DNA of 64,000 bases from Saccharospirillum sp. (GTDB taxonomy: Bacteria; Pseudomonadota; Gammaproteobacteria; Pseudomonadales; Natronospirillaceae): positions 434,001 to 498,000 of the forward strand of contig JAGYIL010000001.1 of NCBI GenBank assembly GCA_018402545.1. The letters run 5' to 3'. A model generated the notes under the pieces. The model ran no database searches, was not told the origin of the DNA, and saw only the letters and a program-made list of their open reading frames with translations. This document shows positions 42,428 through 52,560 of the stretch, one piece after another. Numbering within the stretch: the first letter of the stretch is position 1; the number at the start of each line of letters is the position of its first letter. The position numbers and the translations under genes were made by a program.

Positions 42428-42733
42428 ATGGCTAAAGTAAGTATGAAGGCGCGTGAAGCCAAGCGCATCAAGACCATCGCCAAGTATGCTGAGAAGCGTG
42501 CCAAACTCAAAGCGATCATCAAGGACTCCGGTAGTACTGATGAGCAGGTTTGGGAAGCACAGCAATCGCTGCAAAAGCTGCCAAGAGACGCAAGTCCTGT
42601 TAGACTGCAGCGCCGCTGTCAGTTGACCGGCCGTCCACATGCGGTTTACCGCAAGTTCGGTCTGTCACGTATCAAACTGCGTGAACAAGCCATGTTGGGC
42701 AATGTTCCGGGTTTGAAAAAGTCAAGTTGGTAA
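42428..42733 (+). CDS. rpsN: 30S ribosomal protein S14 (zinc-free form)
   Basis: S14 is a 30S head protein. The 101-residue length and the absence of CxxC pairs show the zinc-independent form. [20 protein letters not shown] is the conserved C-terminal motif. A 70-base gap with a GC-rich hairpin follows. Confidence 0.98.
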   Translation: MAKVSMKAREAKRIKTIAKYAEKRAKLKAIIKDSGSTDEQVWEAQQSLQKLPRDASPVRLQRRCQLTGRPHAVYRKFGLSRIKLREQAMLGNVPGLKKSSW

Positions 42734-42747
42734 GCAAAGTGGTCCGG

Positions 42748-42768
42748 ACCGGGGCATGTCGCCCCGGT
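42748..42768 (+). promoter_or_regulatory. GC-rich hairpin in the rpsN-rpsH gap
   Basis: ACCGGGGC-ATGTC-GCCCCGGT is a perfect 8-bp stem in the middle of the spc operon. No T-run follows, so an mRNA processing, stabilising or attenuating role is more likely than full termination. Downstream genes show no new promoter. Confidence 0.5.
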
Positions 42769-42803
42769 TACCGCACTCGCTGTACACTTAGAGGTAATAT
42801 TGA

Positions 42804-43196
42804 ATGAGCATGCAAGACACACTTGCGGATATGTTCACACGTATCCGTAATGCTCAGCAGTCCAGTCACGCCATTGTTACCCTGCCGTCTTCAAAGCAAA
42901 AGATCGCCGTTGCGACCGTGCTGAAGAACGAAGGGTTTGTCGATGACTTTTCTGTTGAGGGCGAAGGCAAAAAGGTAATGCACATCACCTTGCGTTACTT
43001 TGAAGGCAAGCCGGTGATTGAATCGATCAAGCGCGTTTCACGTCCAGGTCTGCGTCAATACCGCGCCTGCGACGAGCTGCCCAAGGTATCGGGTGGGCTG
43101 GGTATCGCCATCGTTTCAACATCCAAAGGCGTTATGACCGACCGCGCGGCCCGTGCTGCGGGTGTGGGCGGCGAAATCATCTGCGAAGTCTTCTAA
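42804..43196 (+). CDS. rpsH: 30S ribosomal protein S8
   Basis: S8 binds the central domain of 16S rRNA and represses the spc operon in E. coli. The 130 residues begin [20 protein letters not shown] and include [24 protein letters not shown] sequence (here [20 protein letters not shown]). Length equals E. coli S8, supporting the ATG at 42804. Confidence 0.98.
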   Translation: MSMQDTLADMFTRIRNAQQSSHAIVTLPSSKQKIAVATVLKNEGFVDDFSVEGEGKKVMHITLRYFEGKPVIESIKRVSRPGLRQYRACDELPKVSGGLGIAIVSTSKGVMTDRAARAAGVGGEIICEVF

Positions 43197-43208
43197 AGGA
43201 GTTGAACG

Positions 43209-43742
43209 ATGTCTCGAATAGCTAACGCTCCTATTACGGTTCCGGCAGGTGTGGAAGTCAAGCTCGCTAGCGACAAGATTTCTGTCAAGGGCGCCAATGC
43301 AGCTCTTGAAACCAATCTGCACGGTTCTGTAGAAATAAAGCAGGACGGCAATACGCTGACCTTTGCCCCCCGTGACGGAGGCAAGATCGCGCACGCCATG
43401 TCAGGCACCATGCGTGCTCTGGTTAACAACATGGTCGTCGGTGTCACCACCGGTTTTGAAAAGCGCCTGCAACTGAACGGTGTCGGTTATCGTGCGAAAG
43501 CATCCGGCAGTTCCGTCAATTTGACACTGGGCTTCTCCCATCCGATCGATTACACCCTGCCAGCGGGTGTGTCGGCCGAGACCCCAAGCAATACTGAAAT
43601 CGTGCTGAAAAGCGCCGATAAGCAGCAGCTGGGTCAGGTCGCCGCAGAGATTCGCGCGTTCCGTCCGCCGGAACCGTACAAAGGCAAAGGTGTTCGGTAC
43701 GCGGATGAATACGTCCGTCGTAAAGAAGCCAAGAAAAAATAA
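43209..43742 (+). CDS. rplF: 50S ribosomal protein L6
   Basis: L6 lies near the factor-binding site. The 177 residues start [20 protein letters not shown] and end with [20 protein letters not shown], the family signature. GGAG precedes the ATG by eight bases. Confidence 0.98.
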   Translation: MSRIANAPITVPAGVEVKLASDKISVKGANAALETNLHGSVEIKQDGNTLTFAPRDGGKIAHAMSGTMRALVNNMVVGVTTGFEKRLQLNGVGYRAKASGSSVNLTLGFSHPIDYTLPAGVSAETPSNTEIVLKSADKQQLGQVAAEIRAFRPPEPYKGKGVRYADEYVRRKEAKKK

Positions 43743-43753
43743 GGGCATAGGTC

Positions 43754-44104
43754 ATGAACGAAAAGAAAGTATCCCGTTTACGCCGTGCTCGCCGCAGCCG
43801 CATCAAGATCCGCGAATTGGGCGTGCACCGTCTGTGTGTAAACCGGTCGAACCAGCATATTTACGCGCAAGTCATCGCTCCCAATGGCAGCGTTGTGGTT
43901 GCATCAGCGTCTACGCTGGACGAATCGCTGCGTAAAGACGCGACGAGTAACGTAGATGCCGCCGTCAAGGTTGGCGCTCTGATCGCAGAGCGGGCCAAGG
44001 CAGCCGGTATCGAACAGGTGGCTTTTGACCGGTCTGGTTTTAAATACCATGGCCGTGTGAAGGCTTTGGCAGACGCTGCCCGTGAAGGTGGCCTGAAATT
44101 CTAA
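43754..44104 (+). CDS. rplR: 50S ribosomal protein L18
   Basis: L18 binds 5S rRNA. The 116 residues contain [20 protein letters not shown] and [20 protein letters not shown]. It lies 11 bases after rplF and 10 before rpsE. Confidence 0.98.
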   Translation: MNEKKVSRLRRARRSRIKIRELGVHRLCVNRSNQHIYAQVIAPNGSVVVASASTLDESLRKDATSNVDAAVKVGALIAERAKAAGIEQVAFDRSGFKYHGRVKALADAAREGGLKF

Positions 44105-44114
44105 GGTGCGAATG

Positions 44115-44621
44115 ATGGCAAATAACGATCAAGCTCAAGCTGGCGGCGATCTGCAGGAAAAATTGGTCCAGGTAAACCGAGTCGCCAAAGTGGTGAAAGG
44201 TGGCCGGATCTTCGGTTTTACTGCACTGACAGTTGTTGGCGATGGCAATGGCAAAGTCGGCTTCGGCCGCGGCAAGGCGCGTGAAGTGCCTGTTGCGATC
44301 CAGAAGGCGATGGACGCGGCCCGCCGCAACATGATCCAGGTCCAGCTGACTGAAGGCACGTTGCAATACCCGGTAAACGCCCGTCATGGTGCGTCAAAGG
44401 TGTACATGCAGCCTGCTTCAGACGGTACTGGTGTGATTGCAGGAGGCGCGATGCGTGCCGTTCTGGAAGTCGCCGGTGTACAAAACGTACTGGCCAAGTG
44501 CTACGGCTCAACCAATCCGGTTAACGTCGTACGTGCAACCGTTAATGGTTTGGCCAAGATGCGTTCTCCTGAAGATGTGGCTGCCAAGCGTGGCAAGTCC
44601 GTCGAATACATTACGGAGTAA
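44115..44621 (+). CDS. rpsE: 30S ribosomal protein S5
   Basis: S5 contributes to decoding fidelity and mRNA entry. Tandem ATGs occur at 44112 and 44115. The second is better spaced from AAGGTG and gives 168 residues starting [20 protein letters not shown], one longer than E. coli. [20 protein letters not shown] is the RNA-binding double-stranded motif. Confidence 0.96.
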   Translation: MANNDQAQAGGDLQEKLVQVNRVAKVVKGGRIFGFTALTVVGDGNGKVGFGRGKAREVPVAIQKAMDAARRNMIQVQLTEGTLQYPVNARHGASKVYMQPASDGTGVIAGGAMRAVLEVAGVQNVLAKCYGSTNPVNVVRATVNGLAKMRSPEDVAAKRGKSVEYITE

Positions 44622-44626
44622 CGGAC

Positions 44627-44818
44627 ATGGCTAAAGCAAAAACAGTAAAGGTTCAGCTGTTCCGCAGCCCCATCGCAACTCAGCCCAAGCACAAGTTGTG
44701 TGTGCAGGGCCTGGGTTTGAAGAAGGTGGGCCAGGTCCGCGAACTGGAAGATACACCTTCCGTTCGTGGCATGATCAACAAAGTGAACTATATGGTTCGC
44801 GTGGTTGAGGGTGAGTAA
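44627..44818 (+). CDS. rpmD: 50S ribosomal protein L30
   Basis: L30 is a small 50S protein. The 63 residues include [20 protein letters not shown] and a [20 protein letters not shown] stretch typical of the family. It lies between rpsE (5 bases) and rplO (1 base). Confidence 0.97.
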   Translation: MAKAKTVKVQLFRSPIATQPKHKLCVQGLGLKKVGQVRELEDTPSVRGMINKVNYMVRVVEGE

Positions 44819-44819
44819 C

Positions 44820-45254
44820 ATGTTTCTGAATACATTGAGCCCCGCTGAGGGTTCTACCACCGCTCCCAAGCGGGTTGGCCGTGGTATCGGCTCTGGTCTG
44901 GGTAAGACCGGCGGTCGTGGTCACAAGGGTCAGAAGTCCCGTTCAGGCGGTTCCGTCAAGCCAGGTTTCGAAGGCGGTCAGATGCCTTTGCAGCGTCGCT
45001 TGCCGAAATTTGGTTTTACCTCCCGTCAGGCGCCTTTTGTCGCTGAGATTCGCCTGCACGAACTGGTTAAGGCCGGTGTCGAGGTTGTGGATCTCGCTGC
45101 GTTGAAAAAAGCCGATATTATCGGTGAAAAAATCAAGCGGGCGCGTGTCATCCTGTCCGGTGAAATCAGCCAGGCCGTTACGGTCAAGGGTCTGAAAGTC
45201 ACCAAGGGTGCAAAGGCAGCCATTGAAGCTGCGGGCGGAAAGGTAGAGGAATAA
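44820..45254 (+). CDS. rplO: 50S ribosomal protein L15
   Basis: L15 helps late 50S assembly. The start at 44820 gives [20 protein letters not shown], 144 residues as in E. coli, one base after the rpmD stop. [20 protein letters not shown] is the glycine-rich signature. Confidence 0.97.
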   Translation: MFLNTLSPAEGSTTAPKRVGRGIGSGLGKTGGRGHKGQKSRSGGSVKPGFEGGQMPLQRRLPKFGFTSRQAPFVAEIRLHELVKAGVEVVDLAALKKADIIGEKIKRARVILSGEISQAVTVKGLKVTKGAKAAIEAAGGKVEE

Positions 45255-45260
45255 TTCTCC

Positions 45261-46577
45261 ATGACCAGACAAGGACTACCGGCCGGGTCGCAAGGAGGGC
45301 TGGGCGAGCTTTGGACTCGCCTTCGCTTCCTCCTGCTAGCGCTCCTGGTCTACCGTATCGGTGCACACATTCCAGTTCCGGGTATTAATCCGGACAGTCT
45401 GTCTGCATTGTTCGAGCGTAACCGTGACACCATCCTGAGCATGTTCAACATGTTCTCCGGTGGCGCACTGGAACGTATGAGTATCTTCGCGCTCGGCATC
45501 ATGCCGTACATTTCCGCGTCGATCATCATGCAGCTCCTGACGGTCGTGAGTCCCCATCTGGAACAGCTCAAGAAGGAAGGTGAAGCTGGCCGTCGCAAGA
45601 TGAGCCAGTACACCCGATACGGCACGCTGGTGCTGGCTATCATCCAGTCTTTCGCCCTTTCGGCGGGTCTGGCCAGCCAGAACATAGCGTTCGATACTGG
45701 TCCGTCATTTTACTTTGTTGCTGTGGTCACACTGACTTGCGGCACCATGTTCATGATGTGGCTGGGTGAGCAGATCACCGAACGCGGTATTGGTAATGGT
45801 ATCTCCATGCTGATTTTTGCGGGTATTGTAGCGGGCTTGCCCGGTGCAATCGGTCAGAGCTTCGAGAGTGCCCGTCAGGGTGAGCTCAGCATTATTGCTC
45901 TGTTGTTGATCGGTCTCGTTGCGGTAGCTGTGGTGGCGTTCATTGTCTTTATTGAACGTGGCCAGCGCCGGATCACCATCAATTACGCCAAGCGTCAGCA
46001 AGGTCGTAAGGTGTTCCAGGCACAAAGCAGTCATCTGCCGCTGAAGATCAACATGGCCGGTGTGATTCCGCCCATCTTTGCGTCCAGTCTCTTGCTGTTC
46101 CCGGCTTCGCTGGGTAACTGGTTTGGCAGTGGCGATGGTATGGGCTGGATGCAGGATATTGCTCTGCTGCTCAGCCCGGGCCAGCCGCTGTACATTCTGC
46201 TGTTCGCATTCGCAGTCGTCTTCTTCTGCTATTTCTACACGGCAGTAACCTTCAATCCGAAGGATGTGGCTGAAAACCTGAAGCGTTCCGGTGCCTTTAT
46301 ACCGGGGATTCGCCCAGGTGAGCAGACGTCCCGTTATATCGACGGGGTCTCTGCACGGCTGACCTTCTTTGGTGCGATGTACATTACCGCTGTGTCCTTG
46401 CTGCCCCAGGCCCTGGTGATAGCTGCCAACGTACCGTTTTACTTTGGTGGCACCTCGCTGTTGATCGTGGTGGTGGTTGTGATGGACTTTATGGCTCAGG
46501 TGCAAAGTCACTTGATGTCCCACCAGTACTCGTCAGTGATGAAAAAGGCCAATCTGAAGTCGATTGGCAACAACTGA
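45261..46577 (+). CDS. secY: Preprotein translocase subunit SecY
   Basis: SecY is the protein-conducting channel of the inner membrane. The 438 residues give ten hydrophobic segments. Signatures are [20 protein letters not shown], the plug-region sequence [20 protein letters not shown] and the cytoplasmic loop [18 protein letters not shown]. It is the only non-ribosomal member of the spc operon apart from its partner SecE at 19261. Confidence 0.98.
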   Translation: MTRQGLPAGSQGGLGELWTRLRFLLLALLVYRIGAHIPVPGINPDSLSALFERNRDTILSMFNMFSGGALERMSIFALGIMPYISASIIMQLLTVVSPHLEQLKKEGEAGRRKMSQYTRYGTLVLAIIQSFALSAGLASQNIAFDTGPSFYFVAVVTLTCGTMFMMWLGEQITERGIGNGISMLIFAGIVAGLPGAIGQSFESARQGELSIIALLLIGLVAVAVVAFIVFIERGQRRITINYAKRQQGRKVFQAQSSHLPLKINMAGVIPPIFASSLLLFPASLGNWFGSGDGMGWMQDIALLLSPGQPLYILLFAFAVVFFCYFYTAVTFNPKDVAENLKRSGAFIPGIRPGEQTSRYIDGVSARLTFFGAMYITAVSLLPQALVIAANVPFYFGGTSLLIVVVVVMDFMAQVQSHLMSHQYSSVMKKANLKSIGNN

Positions 46578-46612
46578 AGAGACTGAGTGATTACCAGTTA
46601 TTGGAGTGAAGC

Positions 46613-46726
46613 ATGAAAGTACGTGCGTCAGTCAAGAAAATCTGCCGTAACTGCAAGATTATCCGCCGTAACGGTGCTGTTCGTGTGATCTGCACGGATC
46701 CCAAGCACAAGCAGCGTCAGGGTTAA
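46613..46726 (+). CDS. rpmJ: 50S ribosomal protein L36 (zinc-binding form)
   Basis: L36 is a tiny zinc-ribbon protein of the 50S subunit. The 37 residues begin [20 protein letters not shown]. Cys11, Cys14, Cys27 and His32 provide the zinc ligands, so this is the C+ form. A TTGGAG precedes the ATG by seven bases. It closes the spc operon after secY, as in E. coli. Confidence 0.97.
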   Translation: MKVRASVKKICRNCKIIRRNGAVRVICTDPKHKQRQG

Positions 46727-46761
46727 TTGCAGTCGGTTGGTTAGTGCCCGGGCATTACGGG

Positions 46762-46790
46762 TTGATTTTGTAAAGCCCAGGCGCTATCAT
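46762..46790 (+). promoter_or_regulatory. Candidate sigma70 promoter of the alpha operon
   Basis: TTGATT at 46762 and TATCAT at 46785 are 17 bases apart, placing a start near 46797. It gives rpsM-rpsK-rpsD-rpoA-rplQ its own transcription start. Confidence 0.6.
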
Positions 46791-46796
46791 CTCGCG

Positions 46797-46867
46797 CCCC
46801 TTAAATAGGGGGTTCATTAATAGAGCCACAACGGCTCTATTAAACGTTTGATAACGGAGTAAGTTGA
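46797..46867 (+). promoter_or_regulatory. Alpha operon leader with hairpin upstream of rpsM
   Basis: The leader contains AATAGAGCC-ACAAC-GGCTCTATT (46819-46841), a perfect 9-bp stem, and runs to ATAACGGAG before the rpsM ATG. In E. coli S4 represses this operon through a pseudoknot at the same position. The pseudoknot partner was not proven here. Confidence 0.55.
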
Positions 46868-47224
46868 ATGGCCCGTATAGCAGGCGTCAATATTCCTGAC
46901 AACAAGCATGCGGTGATCTCGCTGACCTATATCTATGGTATTGGTCGCACCACTGCTTATGCCATCTGTACATCGGTTGGGGTTGAACCTACGGCTAAAG
47001 TGAAGGATTTGTCCGACGAGAAGCTGGACGAGATCCGTAATGAAGTCGGCAAGTACACTGTAGAAGGTGACTTGCGTCGTGAAATTCAGATGAACATCAA
47101 GCGGTTGATGGATCTGGGTTGCTACCGTGGTATCCGCCACCGTCGTAACCTGCCTTTGCGTGGCCAGCGTACGAAGACGAACGCCCGCACCCGTAAAGGT
47201 CCGAAGAAGCCGATCAAACGCTAA
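46868..47224 (+). CDS. rpsM: 30S ribosomal protein S13
   Basis: S13 contacts the P-site tRNA and forms head bridges. The 118 residues start [20 protein letters not shown] and include [31 protein letters not shown] precedes the ATG. Confidence 0.98.
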   Translation: MARIAGVNIPDNKHAVISLTYIYGIGRTTAYAICTSVGVEPTAKVKDLSDEKLDEIRNEVGKYTVEGDLRREIQMNIKRLMDLGCYRGIRHRRNLPLRGQRTKTNARTRKGPKKPIKR

Positions 47225-47298
47225 CACCGTTTGAAGGTCGCTTGAATCAGGTCTTTTGACCAAAGTATTGATAACAGTTTTTGCATAGGAAATCGAAG

Positions 47299-47691
47299 AT
47301 GGCAAAGCCAGGTACGAACCGGTCGCGCAAAAAGGTGAAAAAGCAGGTCGCTGATGGCATCGCGCACATCCATGCGTCCTTTAACAACACCATTGTGACC
47401 ATTACGGACCGCCAAGGAAACGCCCTGAGCTGGGCAACTTCCGGTGGCTCCGGTTTCCGTGGATCTCGTAAGAGCACTCCTTTTGCAGCCCAGGTCGCCG
47501 CTGAGCGAGCCGGTGTTGCAGCCCAGGAATATGGTCTGAAGAATTTGGACGTCGAGGTGAAAGGCCCCGGTCCAGGTCGCGAATCTGCGGTACGAGCATT
47601 GAACGCGTGTGGCTATCGAATCAGCAACATTACCGATGTGACACCCATCCCTCACAACGGTTGCCGCCCGCCCAAGAAGCGCCGCGTGTAA
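47299..47691 (+). CDS. rpsK: 30S ribosomal protein S11
   Basis: S11 lies on the platform near the E site. The start at 47299 gives [20 protein letters not shown], 130 residues, after [32 protein letters not shown] sequence (here [20 protein letters not shown]) and [12 protein letters not shown] complete the family. An alternative TTG at 47281 is not conserved. Confidence 0.98.
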   Translation: MAKPGTNRSRKKVKKQVADGIAHIHASFNNTIVTITDRQGNALSWATSGGSGFRGSRKSTPFAAQVAAERAGVAAQEYGLKNLDVEVKGPGPGRESAVRALNACGYRISNITDVTPIPHNGCRPPKKRRV

Positions 47692-47709
47692 TAAAGGAGA
47701 CAGAGTTTA

Positions 47710-48330
47710 ATGGCACGTTATATTGGTCCTAAGTGTAAGCTGTCTCGTCGTGAAGGCACAGATCTGTTTCTGAAGAGCGGAGTTCGTTCACTCGACTCCA
47801 AATGTAAAGCAGAAACCGTTCCTGGTGTACACGGTGCACGCCGCGGTCGTTTGTCAGATTATGGCGTACAGCTGCGCGAGAAGCAGAAAGTCCGTCGCAT
47901 GTACGGTGTACTCGAAAAGCAGTTCCGTAACTACTACAAAGCTGCTGCCCGTTTGAAGGGTGCAACCGGTGAAAATCTGCTGCAACTTCTGGAAACCCGT
48001 CTGGATAACGTTGTGTACCGCATGGGCTTTGGTGCTACTCGCTCCGAGTCCCGTCAGCTGGTTGCACACAAAGCCATTCTGGTGAACGGCGAAACCGTCA
48101 ACATTGCGTCCTACCAGGTACAACCGGGTGACGTCGTGGCGATCCGCGAAAAGAGCAAGACTCAGCTGCGTATTCAAAGCGCGCTGGATATCTCTGCTCA
48201 GCGTTCGCCTGTCTCCTGGGTTGAAGTTGATGCCAAGAAGATGGAAGGCAAGTTCGTGTCCAAACCCGAGCGTGCTGACCTGAGTCAGGAAATCAACGAA
48301 AACCTGATCGTGGAATTGTACTCCAAGTAA
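47710..48330 (+). CDS. rpsD: 30S ribosomal protein S4
   Basis: S4 nucleates 30S assembly and represses the alpha operon in E. coli. The 206 residues start [20 protein letters not shown] and contain the S4 RNA-binding fold [20 protein letters not shown]. It has no zinc-type cysteine set at the N-terminus, so this is the C- form. Confidence 0.98.
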   Translation: MARYIGPKCKLSRREGTDLFLKSGVRSLDSKCKAETVPGVHGARRGRLSDYGVQLREKQKVRRMYGVLEKQFRNYYKAAARLKGATGENLLQLLETRLDNVVYRMGFGATRSESRQLVAHKAILVNGETVNIASYQVQPGDVVAIREKSKTQLRIQSALDISAQRSPVSWVEVDAKKMEGKFVSKPERADLSQEINENLIVELYSK

Positions 48331-48353
48331 TCTCACTGCAAATAGGGGCATCT

Positions 48354-49355
48354 ATGCAGCGTTCAGCCAACGACTTTTTGACGCCACGTCATATCGATGT
48401 GCAGGAAATCAGCGCCAACCGGGCCAAGATCACGCTCGAGCCGCTTGAGCGCGGTTTCGGTCACACTCTGGGCAACGCGCTGCGTCGGATCCTGCTGTCG
48501 TCCATGCCTGGCGCCGCAATCACCGACGTTGAGATCGACGGTGTATTGCACGAGTACAGCACCATCGAGGGTGTGCAGGAAGACGTACAGGAAATCCTGC
48601 TTAACCTGAAAGACGTCGCCGTCAAGCTGTTCGACCGCGAAGAAGTGACCCTGACGCTGAAGAAGAAAGGCGCAGGTAACCTGACCGCGGGCGATATCCA
48701 GTTGGATCATGGCGTTGAAGTCGCCAATCCGGATCACATTATTGCCCATTTGGGTAGCAATGCGGATGTAAGCATGACGCTGCGTGTAACCACTGGCCGT
48801 GGTTATGTCCCTGCGGAATCCCGCAGCAGTGGTGAAGACGAGAGTAAACCCATCGGTAGACTGCAGTTGGATGCTACCTACAGCCCGGTCGTTCGGGTTG
48901 CCTACAACGTCGATGCGGCGCGTGTAGAGCAGCGTACAGACCTGGATAAGCTGGTGATTGAACTGGAAACAAAGGGCACTCTGGATCCTGAAGAAGCGAT
49001 CCGTCGTGCAGCCACCATCCTGCAACAGCAGGTTGCGGCCTTTGTAGACCTGGATCACCACGCTGAAAGCGAGCCGGAGAAGGAAGAAGACAAGATCGAT
49101 CCTATCCTGCTGCGTCCGGTCGACGATCTGGAACTGACAGTGCGTTCGGCGAACTGTCTGAAAGCAGAAAACATCTACTACATTGGTGACCTGATCCAGC
49201 GCACCGAAGTAGAACTGCTGAAGACACCGAACCTCGGCAAGAAGTCTTTGACTGAAATCAAAGACGTTCTGGCATCCAAGGGTCTTTCTCTGGGCATGGT
49301 CCTCGAGAACTGGCCACCTGCAAGTTTGAAGAATGACGATAAGGTTCTTTCGTAA
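48354..49355 (+). CDS. rpoA: DNA-directed RNA polymerase subunit alpha
   Basis: RpoA dimerises to start polymerase assembly and contacts UP elements and activators. The 333 residues show the N-terminal domain ([20 protein letters not shown]), an acidic linker ([12 protein letters not shown]) and the C-terminal domain with [20 protein letters not shown]. It lies between rpsD and rplQ, as expected. Confidence 0.98.
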   Translation: MQRSANDFLTPRHIDVQEISANRAKITLEPLERGFGHTLGNALRRILLSSMPGAAITDVEIDGVLHEYSTIEGVQEDVQEILLNLKDVAVKLFDREEVTLTLKKKGAGNLTAGDIQLDHGVEVANPDHIIAHLGSNADVSMTLRVTTGRGYVPAESRSSGEDESKPIGRLQLDATYSPVVRVAYNVDAARVEQRTDLDKLVIELETKGTLDPEEAIRRAATILQQQVAAFVDLDHHAESEPEKEEDKIDPILLRPVDDLELTVRSANCLKAENIYYIGDLIQRTEVELLKTPNLGKKSLTEIKDVLASKGLSLGMVLENWPPASLKNDDKVLS

Positions 49356-49385
49356 CCTTATGTCCGGCTGGTAAGGAATGTAACA

Positions 49386-49775
49386 ATGCGTCATCGTAAA
49401 ATTGGTCGTCACTTTAACCGTACCAGTGCTCACCGCAAGGCCATGTTCCAAAACATGTGCAACTCTTTGTTTGAGCACGAAGTGATTAAAACGACCTTGC
49501 CGAAGGCAAAAGAGCTGCGTCGTTTCGCAGAGCCCCTGATTACTCTGGCCAAGGAAGACTCCGTGGCCAACCGTCGTCTGGCGTTCGATCGTACTCGCTC
49601 TCCGGTAGCTGTAGGTAAGTTGTTTAATGAATTGGGTCCTCGCTACAAGGCTCGCCCGGGTGGTTACCTGCGTGTGCTGAAGTGTGGCTTCCGTGCCGGT
49701 GACAACGCCCCTATGGCGATTGTTGAACTGGTAGACCGTCCTGTAGACGGTGAAGTGGTCGACGAGGCTTCCTAA
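49386..49775 (+). CDS. rplQ: 50S ribosomal protein L17
   Basis: L17 lies near the tunnel exit. The 129 residues start [20 protein letters not shown] and include [20 protein letters not shown]. It is the last gene of the alpha operon and is followed 28 bases later by a strong terminator. Confidence 0.98.
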   Translation: MRHRKIGRHFNRTSAHRKAMFQNMCNSLFEHEVIKTTLPKAKELRRFAEPLITLAKEDSVANRRLAFDRTRSPVAVGKLFNELGPRYKARPGGYLRVLKCGFRAGDNAPMAIVELVDRPVDGEVVDEAS

Positions 49776-49803
49776 GCCCGCTGTAAACCACTGGAAAGAC
49801 CCC

Positions 49804-49829
49804 AAAAACCGCCTTCGGGCGGTTTTTTT
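49804..49829 (+). terminator. Intrinsic terminator of the alpha operon
   Basis: AAAAACCGCC-TTCG-GGCGGTTTTTTT combines a 10-bp stem, a stable TTCG loop and seven Ts. It marks the end of the translation island. Confidence 0.95.
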
Positions 49830-49871
49830 GTGTCTGCTGTAAATCCGGGTGGAAGCCCAGAAGAACAGTGC

Positions 49872-49899
49872 ATTGTCCCAGACTGTGTTCAGGGTACAT
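49872..49899 (+). promoter_or_regulatory. Candidate promoter of the acetoacetyl-CoA synthetase gene
   Basis: TTGTCC at 49872 and TACATT at 49894 are 16 bases apart, about 55 bases before the start codon. Confidence 0.4.
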
Positions 49900-49960
49900 T
49901 GCCAAAGGTGATAAAAGCAGTAGGCTCAACACCTATAAAAACAACAGACTGAGCCAAGCT

Positions 49961-51895
49961 ATGACTGTGCTATTTACGCCTTCGGCCGAACAAAAGGCCC
50001 AATCCCAAATGGGTGTGTTTGCTGACCAGTTAAAACGCAAATACCCGATGGAATTCAATGACTATCAGGCGTTGCAGCAGTGGTCGGTACAGAACCTGAC
50101 CACGTTCTGGCGCGAACTGTGGGATTTTGCCGGGGTGCAGGGAACTCCAGGAGATACCGTACTCGACCAGCCGAACATGCCCGGCGCACGCTGGTTTCCC
50201 GAGGCTCGTCTCAATTTCAGTACGAATCTGTTACACGCCGGTCGCGATGCGGACACCTCTTTAATTGCGGTGTCCGAAACCCGCCCGGAACACCGTTATA
50301 ATTACTCCGAATTGCGCCAGGCTGTGTCCCGTCTGGCTGGTTTTCTGCAACATGAGTGTGGTGTGGAACCTGGTGACCGAGTGGCGGCCTACCTCGGTAA
50401 TACGCCGGAAGCAATCATTGGGATGCTGGCTGCAAGCCGCATAGGTGCCGTCTGGACATCGGCGTCGCCCGACTTCGGCTACGAGGGCGTGCTGGACCGC
50501 TTTGGTCAGGTCGAACCCAAGGTGGTGATTGCCGGCAACGGGTATGGCTATGGCGGCAAGGCCATTGAACGTACCTCTGTCGTTAAAAGCCTGCAGGCGG
50601 CTCTGCCAACGGTAAAACAGTGGATCCAGGTAGATACGCTGCCCAGTGCGGACATTATCGACGGCGCCATGCAGTGGGCAGAACTGGTCAGTCGTGATTG
50701 GCCCGAGGCACCGCCTCTGGAACTGCCCTTTGATCACCCCCTGTATATCCTCTATTCCTCGGGAACCACCGGTAAACCCAAGTGTATTGTGCATGGAGCT
50801 GGTGGCACCCTGTTGCAGCATGCCAAGGAACTGCGGCTGCATGGTGATATCTCGCAGGATTCCGTGTTTTTCTACTTCACTACAACTGGCTGGATGATGT
50901 GGAACTGGCTGGCTTCGGGTCTGATGACCGGCGCATCTCTGGTTCTGTTCGATGGTAACCCCATGTACCCCCGGTCGGATGTGTTGTGGCAGCTGACGGA
51001 CAAGCTGGGCATCACCCACTTCGGCACCAGCGCCAAGTACCTCTCTGCCTGTCGCAAGCAGGACCTCAAGCCCGGCAAAACCTTTGACCTGAGCGCCCTG
51101 ACCACAGTCTTCTCTACCGGTTCGCCACTGGCGCCGGAAGACTATGACTGGGTGTATTCAGCCATTAAGCCGGATCTGATGTTGCAGTCCATCTCAGGCG
51201 GTACCGACATCGTGTCCTGCTTTGTCGGTGGTAACCCCTGGTCACCGGTCGTTCGCGGCAAGATCCAGGGCGCCAACCTGGGTATGGACGTGCAAGCCTG
51301 GAATGAGGCCGGGGAAAGGGTCGTAAACCAGCGCGGCGAGCTGGTGTGCGCGCAGCCAGCGCCGTGTATGCCCATCGGCTTCTGGAACGACCCCGACGAC
51401 GAGCGTTATCGGGCTGCGTACTTTGAACGCTTTGACGGTGTCTGGGCCCATGGCGATTTCATCGAATTCGATGACGCCGGCCAGGCAGTGATTCACGGCC
51501 GCAGCGACACCACCCTGAACCCAGGCGGCGTACGCATCGGAACCGCAGAGATCTACCGCCAGGTAGAGACACTGACGGAAGTAGCAGACTCTCTGGTGGT
51601 AGGGCAGGCCGTCGACGGTGACGTAAAGGTCATTTTGTTCGTGCAGCTGCCTGAAGGTCAGCAACTGGACAAAGCACTTACCGGCCGTATTCGCCAGCGC
51701 ATCCGCGAAAACACCACGCCCCGCCACGTCCCGGCTGATATTGTGCAGGTACCAGCCATTCCCTATACCCGTTCCGGTAAAAAAGTTGAGCTCGCCGTCA
51801 CCCAGATTCTGCGCGGTGAAGAGCCCGCCAACCTGACGGCGCTGGCTAACCCTGAGTCCTTGCAGGCCTACCGGGATTATTACGCTGGTTTATAG
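49961..51895 (+). CDS. Acetoacetyl-CoA synthetase
   Basis: This enzyme activates acetoacetate to acetoacetyl-CoA with ATP, allowing use of ketone bodies or PHB-derived acetoacetate. The 644-residue protein belongs to the acyl-adenylating superfamily. The P-loop-like motif is YILYSSGTTGKPKCIVHG, the ATP motif GWMMWNWLASGLMTGASLVL is typical of the acetoacetate group, and the C-terminal lysine lies in YTRSGKKVE. The ATG at 49961 gives the family length; an upstream start at 49868 would overlap the promoter. It stands alone behind its own promoter. Acetyl- or propionyl-CoA synthetase is less likely. Confidence 0.85.
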   Translation: MTVLFTPSAEQKAQSQMGVFADQLKRKYPMEFNDYQALQQWSVQNLTTFWRELWDFAGVQGTPGDTVLDQPNMPGARWFPEARLNFSTNLLHAGRDADTSLIAVSETRPEHRYNYSELRQAVSRLAGFLQHECGVEPGDRVAAYLGNTPEAIIGMLAASRIGAVWTSASPDFGYEGVLDRFGQVEPKVVIAGNGYGYGGKAIERTSVVKSLQAALPTVKQWIQVDTLPSADIIDGAMQWAELVSRDWPEAPPLELPFDHPLYILYSSGTTGKPKCIVHGAGGTLLQHAKELRLHGDISQDSVFFYFTTTGWMMWNWLASGLMTGASLVLFDGNPMYPRSDVLWQLTDKLGITHFGTSAKYLSACRKQDLKPGKTFDLSALTTVFSTGSPLAPEDYDWVYSAIKPDLMLQSISGGTDIVSCFVGGNPWSPVVRGKIQGANLGMDVQAWNEAGERVVNQRGELVCAQPAPCMPIGFWNDPDDERYRAAYFERFDGVWAHGDFIEFDDAGQAVIHGRSDTTLNPGGVRIGTAEIYRQVETLTEVADSLVVGQAVDGDVKVILFVQLPEGQQLDKALTGRIRQRIRENTTPRHVPADIVQVPAIPYTRSGKKVELAVTQILRGEEPANLTALANPESLQAYRDYYAGL

Positions 51896-51928
51896 TCAGA
51901 AAGGTTGAATCTGGCATCAGGCGGGAGT

Positions 51929-52059
51929 CCGTGCCGGCCACCGGGCAGGCCTATACGGGTGGTGCGACACTCGCTCGGCGTGACTCCTTCCATGGAGCCT
52001 AGGCCGCAGCATCCCTGCTGCGGACTACTCCGGATAGGCATACCTGGTAGCCGGCACGG
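51929..52059 (-). repeat. Cloverleaf-like palindromic element, copy D
   Basis: This lies 33 bases after the acetoacetyl-CoA synthetase stop in a 665-base gap whose only other feature is the MITE-like element. The arms 51929-51958 and 52030-52059 match at about 25 of 30 positions. On the minus strand hairpin 1 reads CCGCAGCA-GGGA-TGCTGCGG, then CCTAGGC and CTCCATGGAAGGAG. It has a longer and more diverged inner segment and reads opposite to the gene before it. Confidence 0.85.
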
Positions 52060-52248
52060 GTTCCAGCCACCGTCACCTGCCCAACTGCGAACTGTAATTG
52101 GCCACCATCCATAGACTCTTCTCAGAAAACCCCCAATCGTCGCACTATACGACACCCTCAGTAGCATGAACCGCTACTTTGAACGTCGCGCTTTTCCTGC
52201 CCGTTATTCCGCTTATAGTGGCTCCCGTCAGCCGATGTAAGGCTGTTA

Positions 52249-52514
52249 GGGAGGCTCTGAACAATTCACGCGAGGCTCTGCGGGAGCCAAAACGTTCTGG
52301 CACAAGGCGCACTTCGCAGCGCAATGGCCGTAGCCCTTGTCAAGAAGTGCAACGCCGGGGCAGGACGTTTTGGACCCGCCCTTCGGGGCTTTCCGAGGAA
52401 CCTTGCCACTTCGTTGGACTCATTTGAAAGGTCTAGACCTTCCGGCATGAGTCCGCCTCGCGGCAAGATTCCTCGGATAAGCCAGAGCCCCGCGTGAATT
52501 GCTCAGAGACTCCC
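52249..52514. mobile_element. MITE-like element with 32-bp terminal inverted repeats and TA target duplication
   Basis: The ends are 52249-52280 (starting GGGAGGCTCTGAACAATTCA) and 52483-52514, which match as inverted repeats at 29 of 32 positions. Both ends are flanked by TA. The 266 bp hold no ORF of transposase size. Two internal hairpin systems are visible: CCAAAACGTTCTG (52287) with CAGGACGTTTTGG (52361), and CCGAGGAACCTTGCC (52393) with GGCAAGATTCCTCGG (52462). The second encloses GGACTCAT/ATGAGTCC and the perfect palindrome AAGGTCTAGACCTT. The parent transposase family is not identified. Confidence 0.85.
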
Positions 52515-52560
52515 TAGAAGTACAACAACAGCAAGACGATAATGCAGGGAGGGATTCACT

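Noticed and set aside
48363..49805. A 480-codon open frame antisense to rpoA and rplQ
   Set aside because: It is the complement of two conserved genes plus the terminator and shows no protein family features.
52249..52514. CRISPR-like or tandem repeat origin for the structured block
   Set aside because: There are no direct repeats with regular spacing; all repetition is inverted, with transposon-type ends and a TA duplication.
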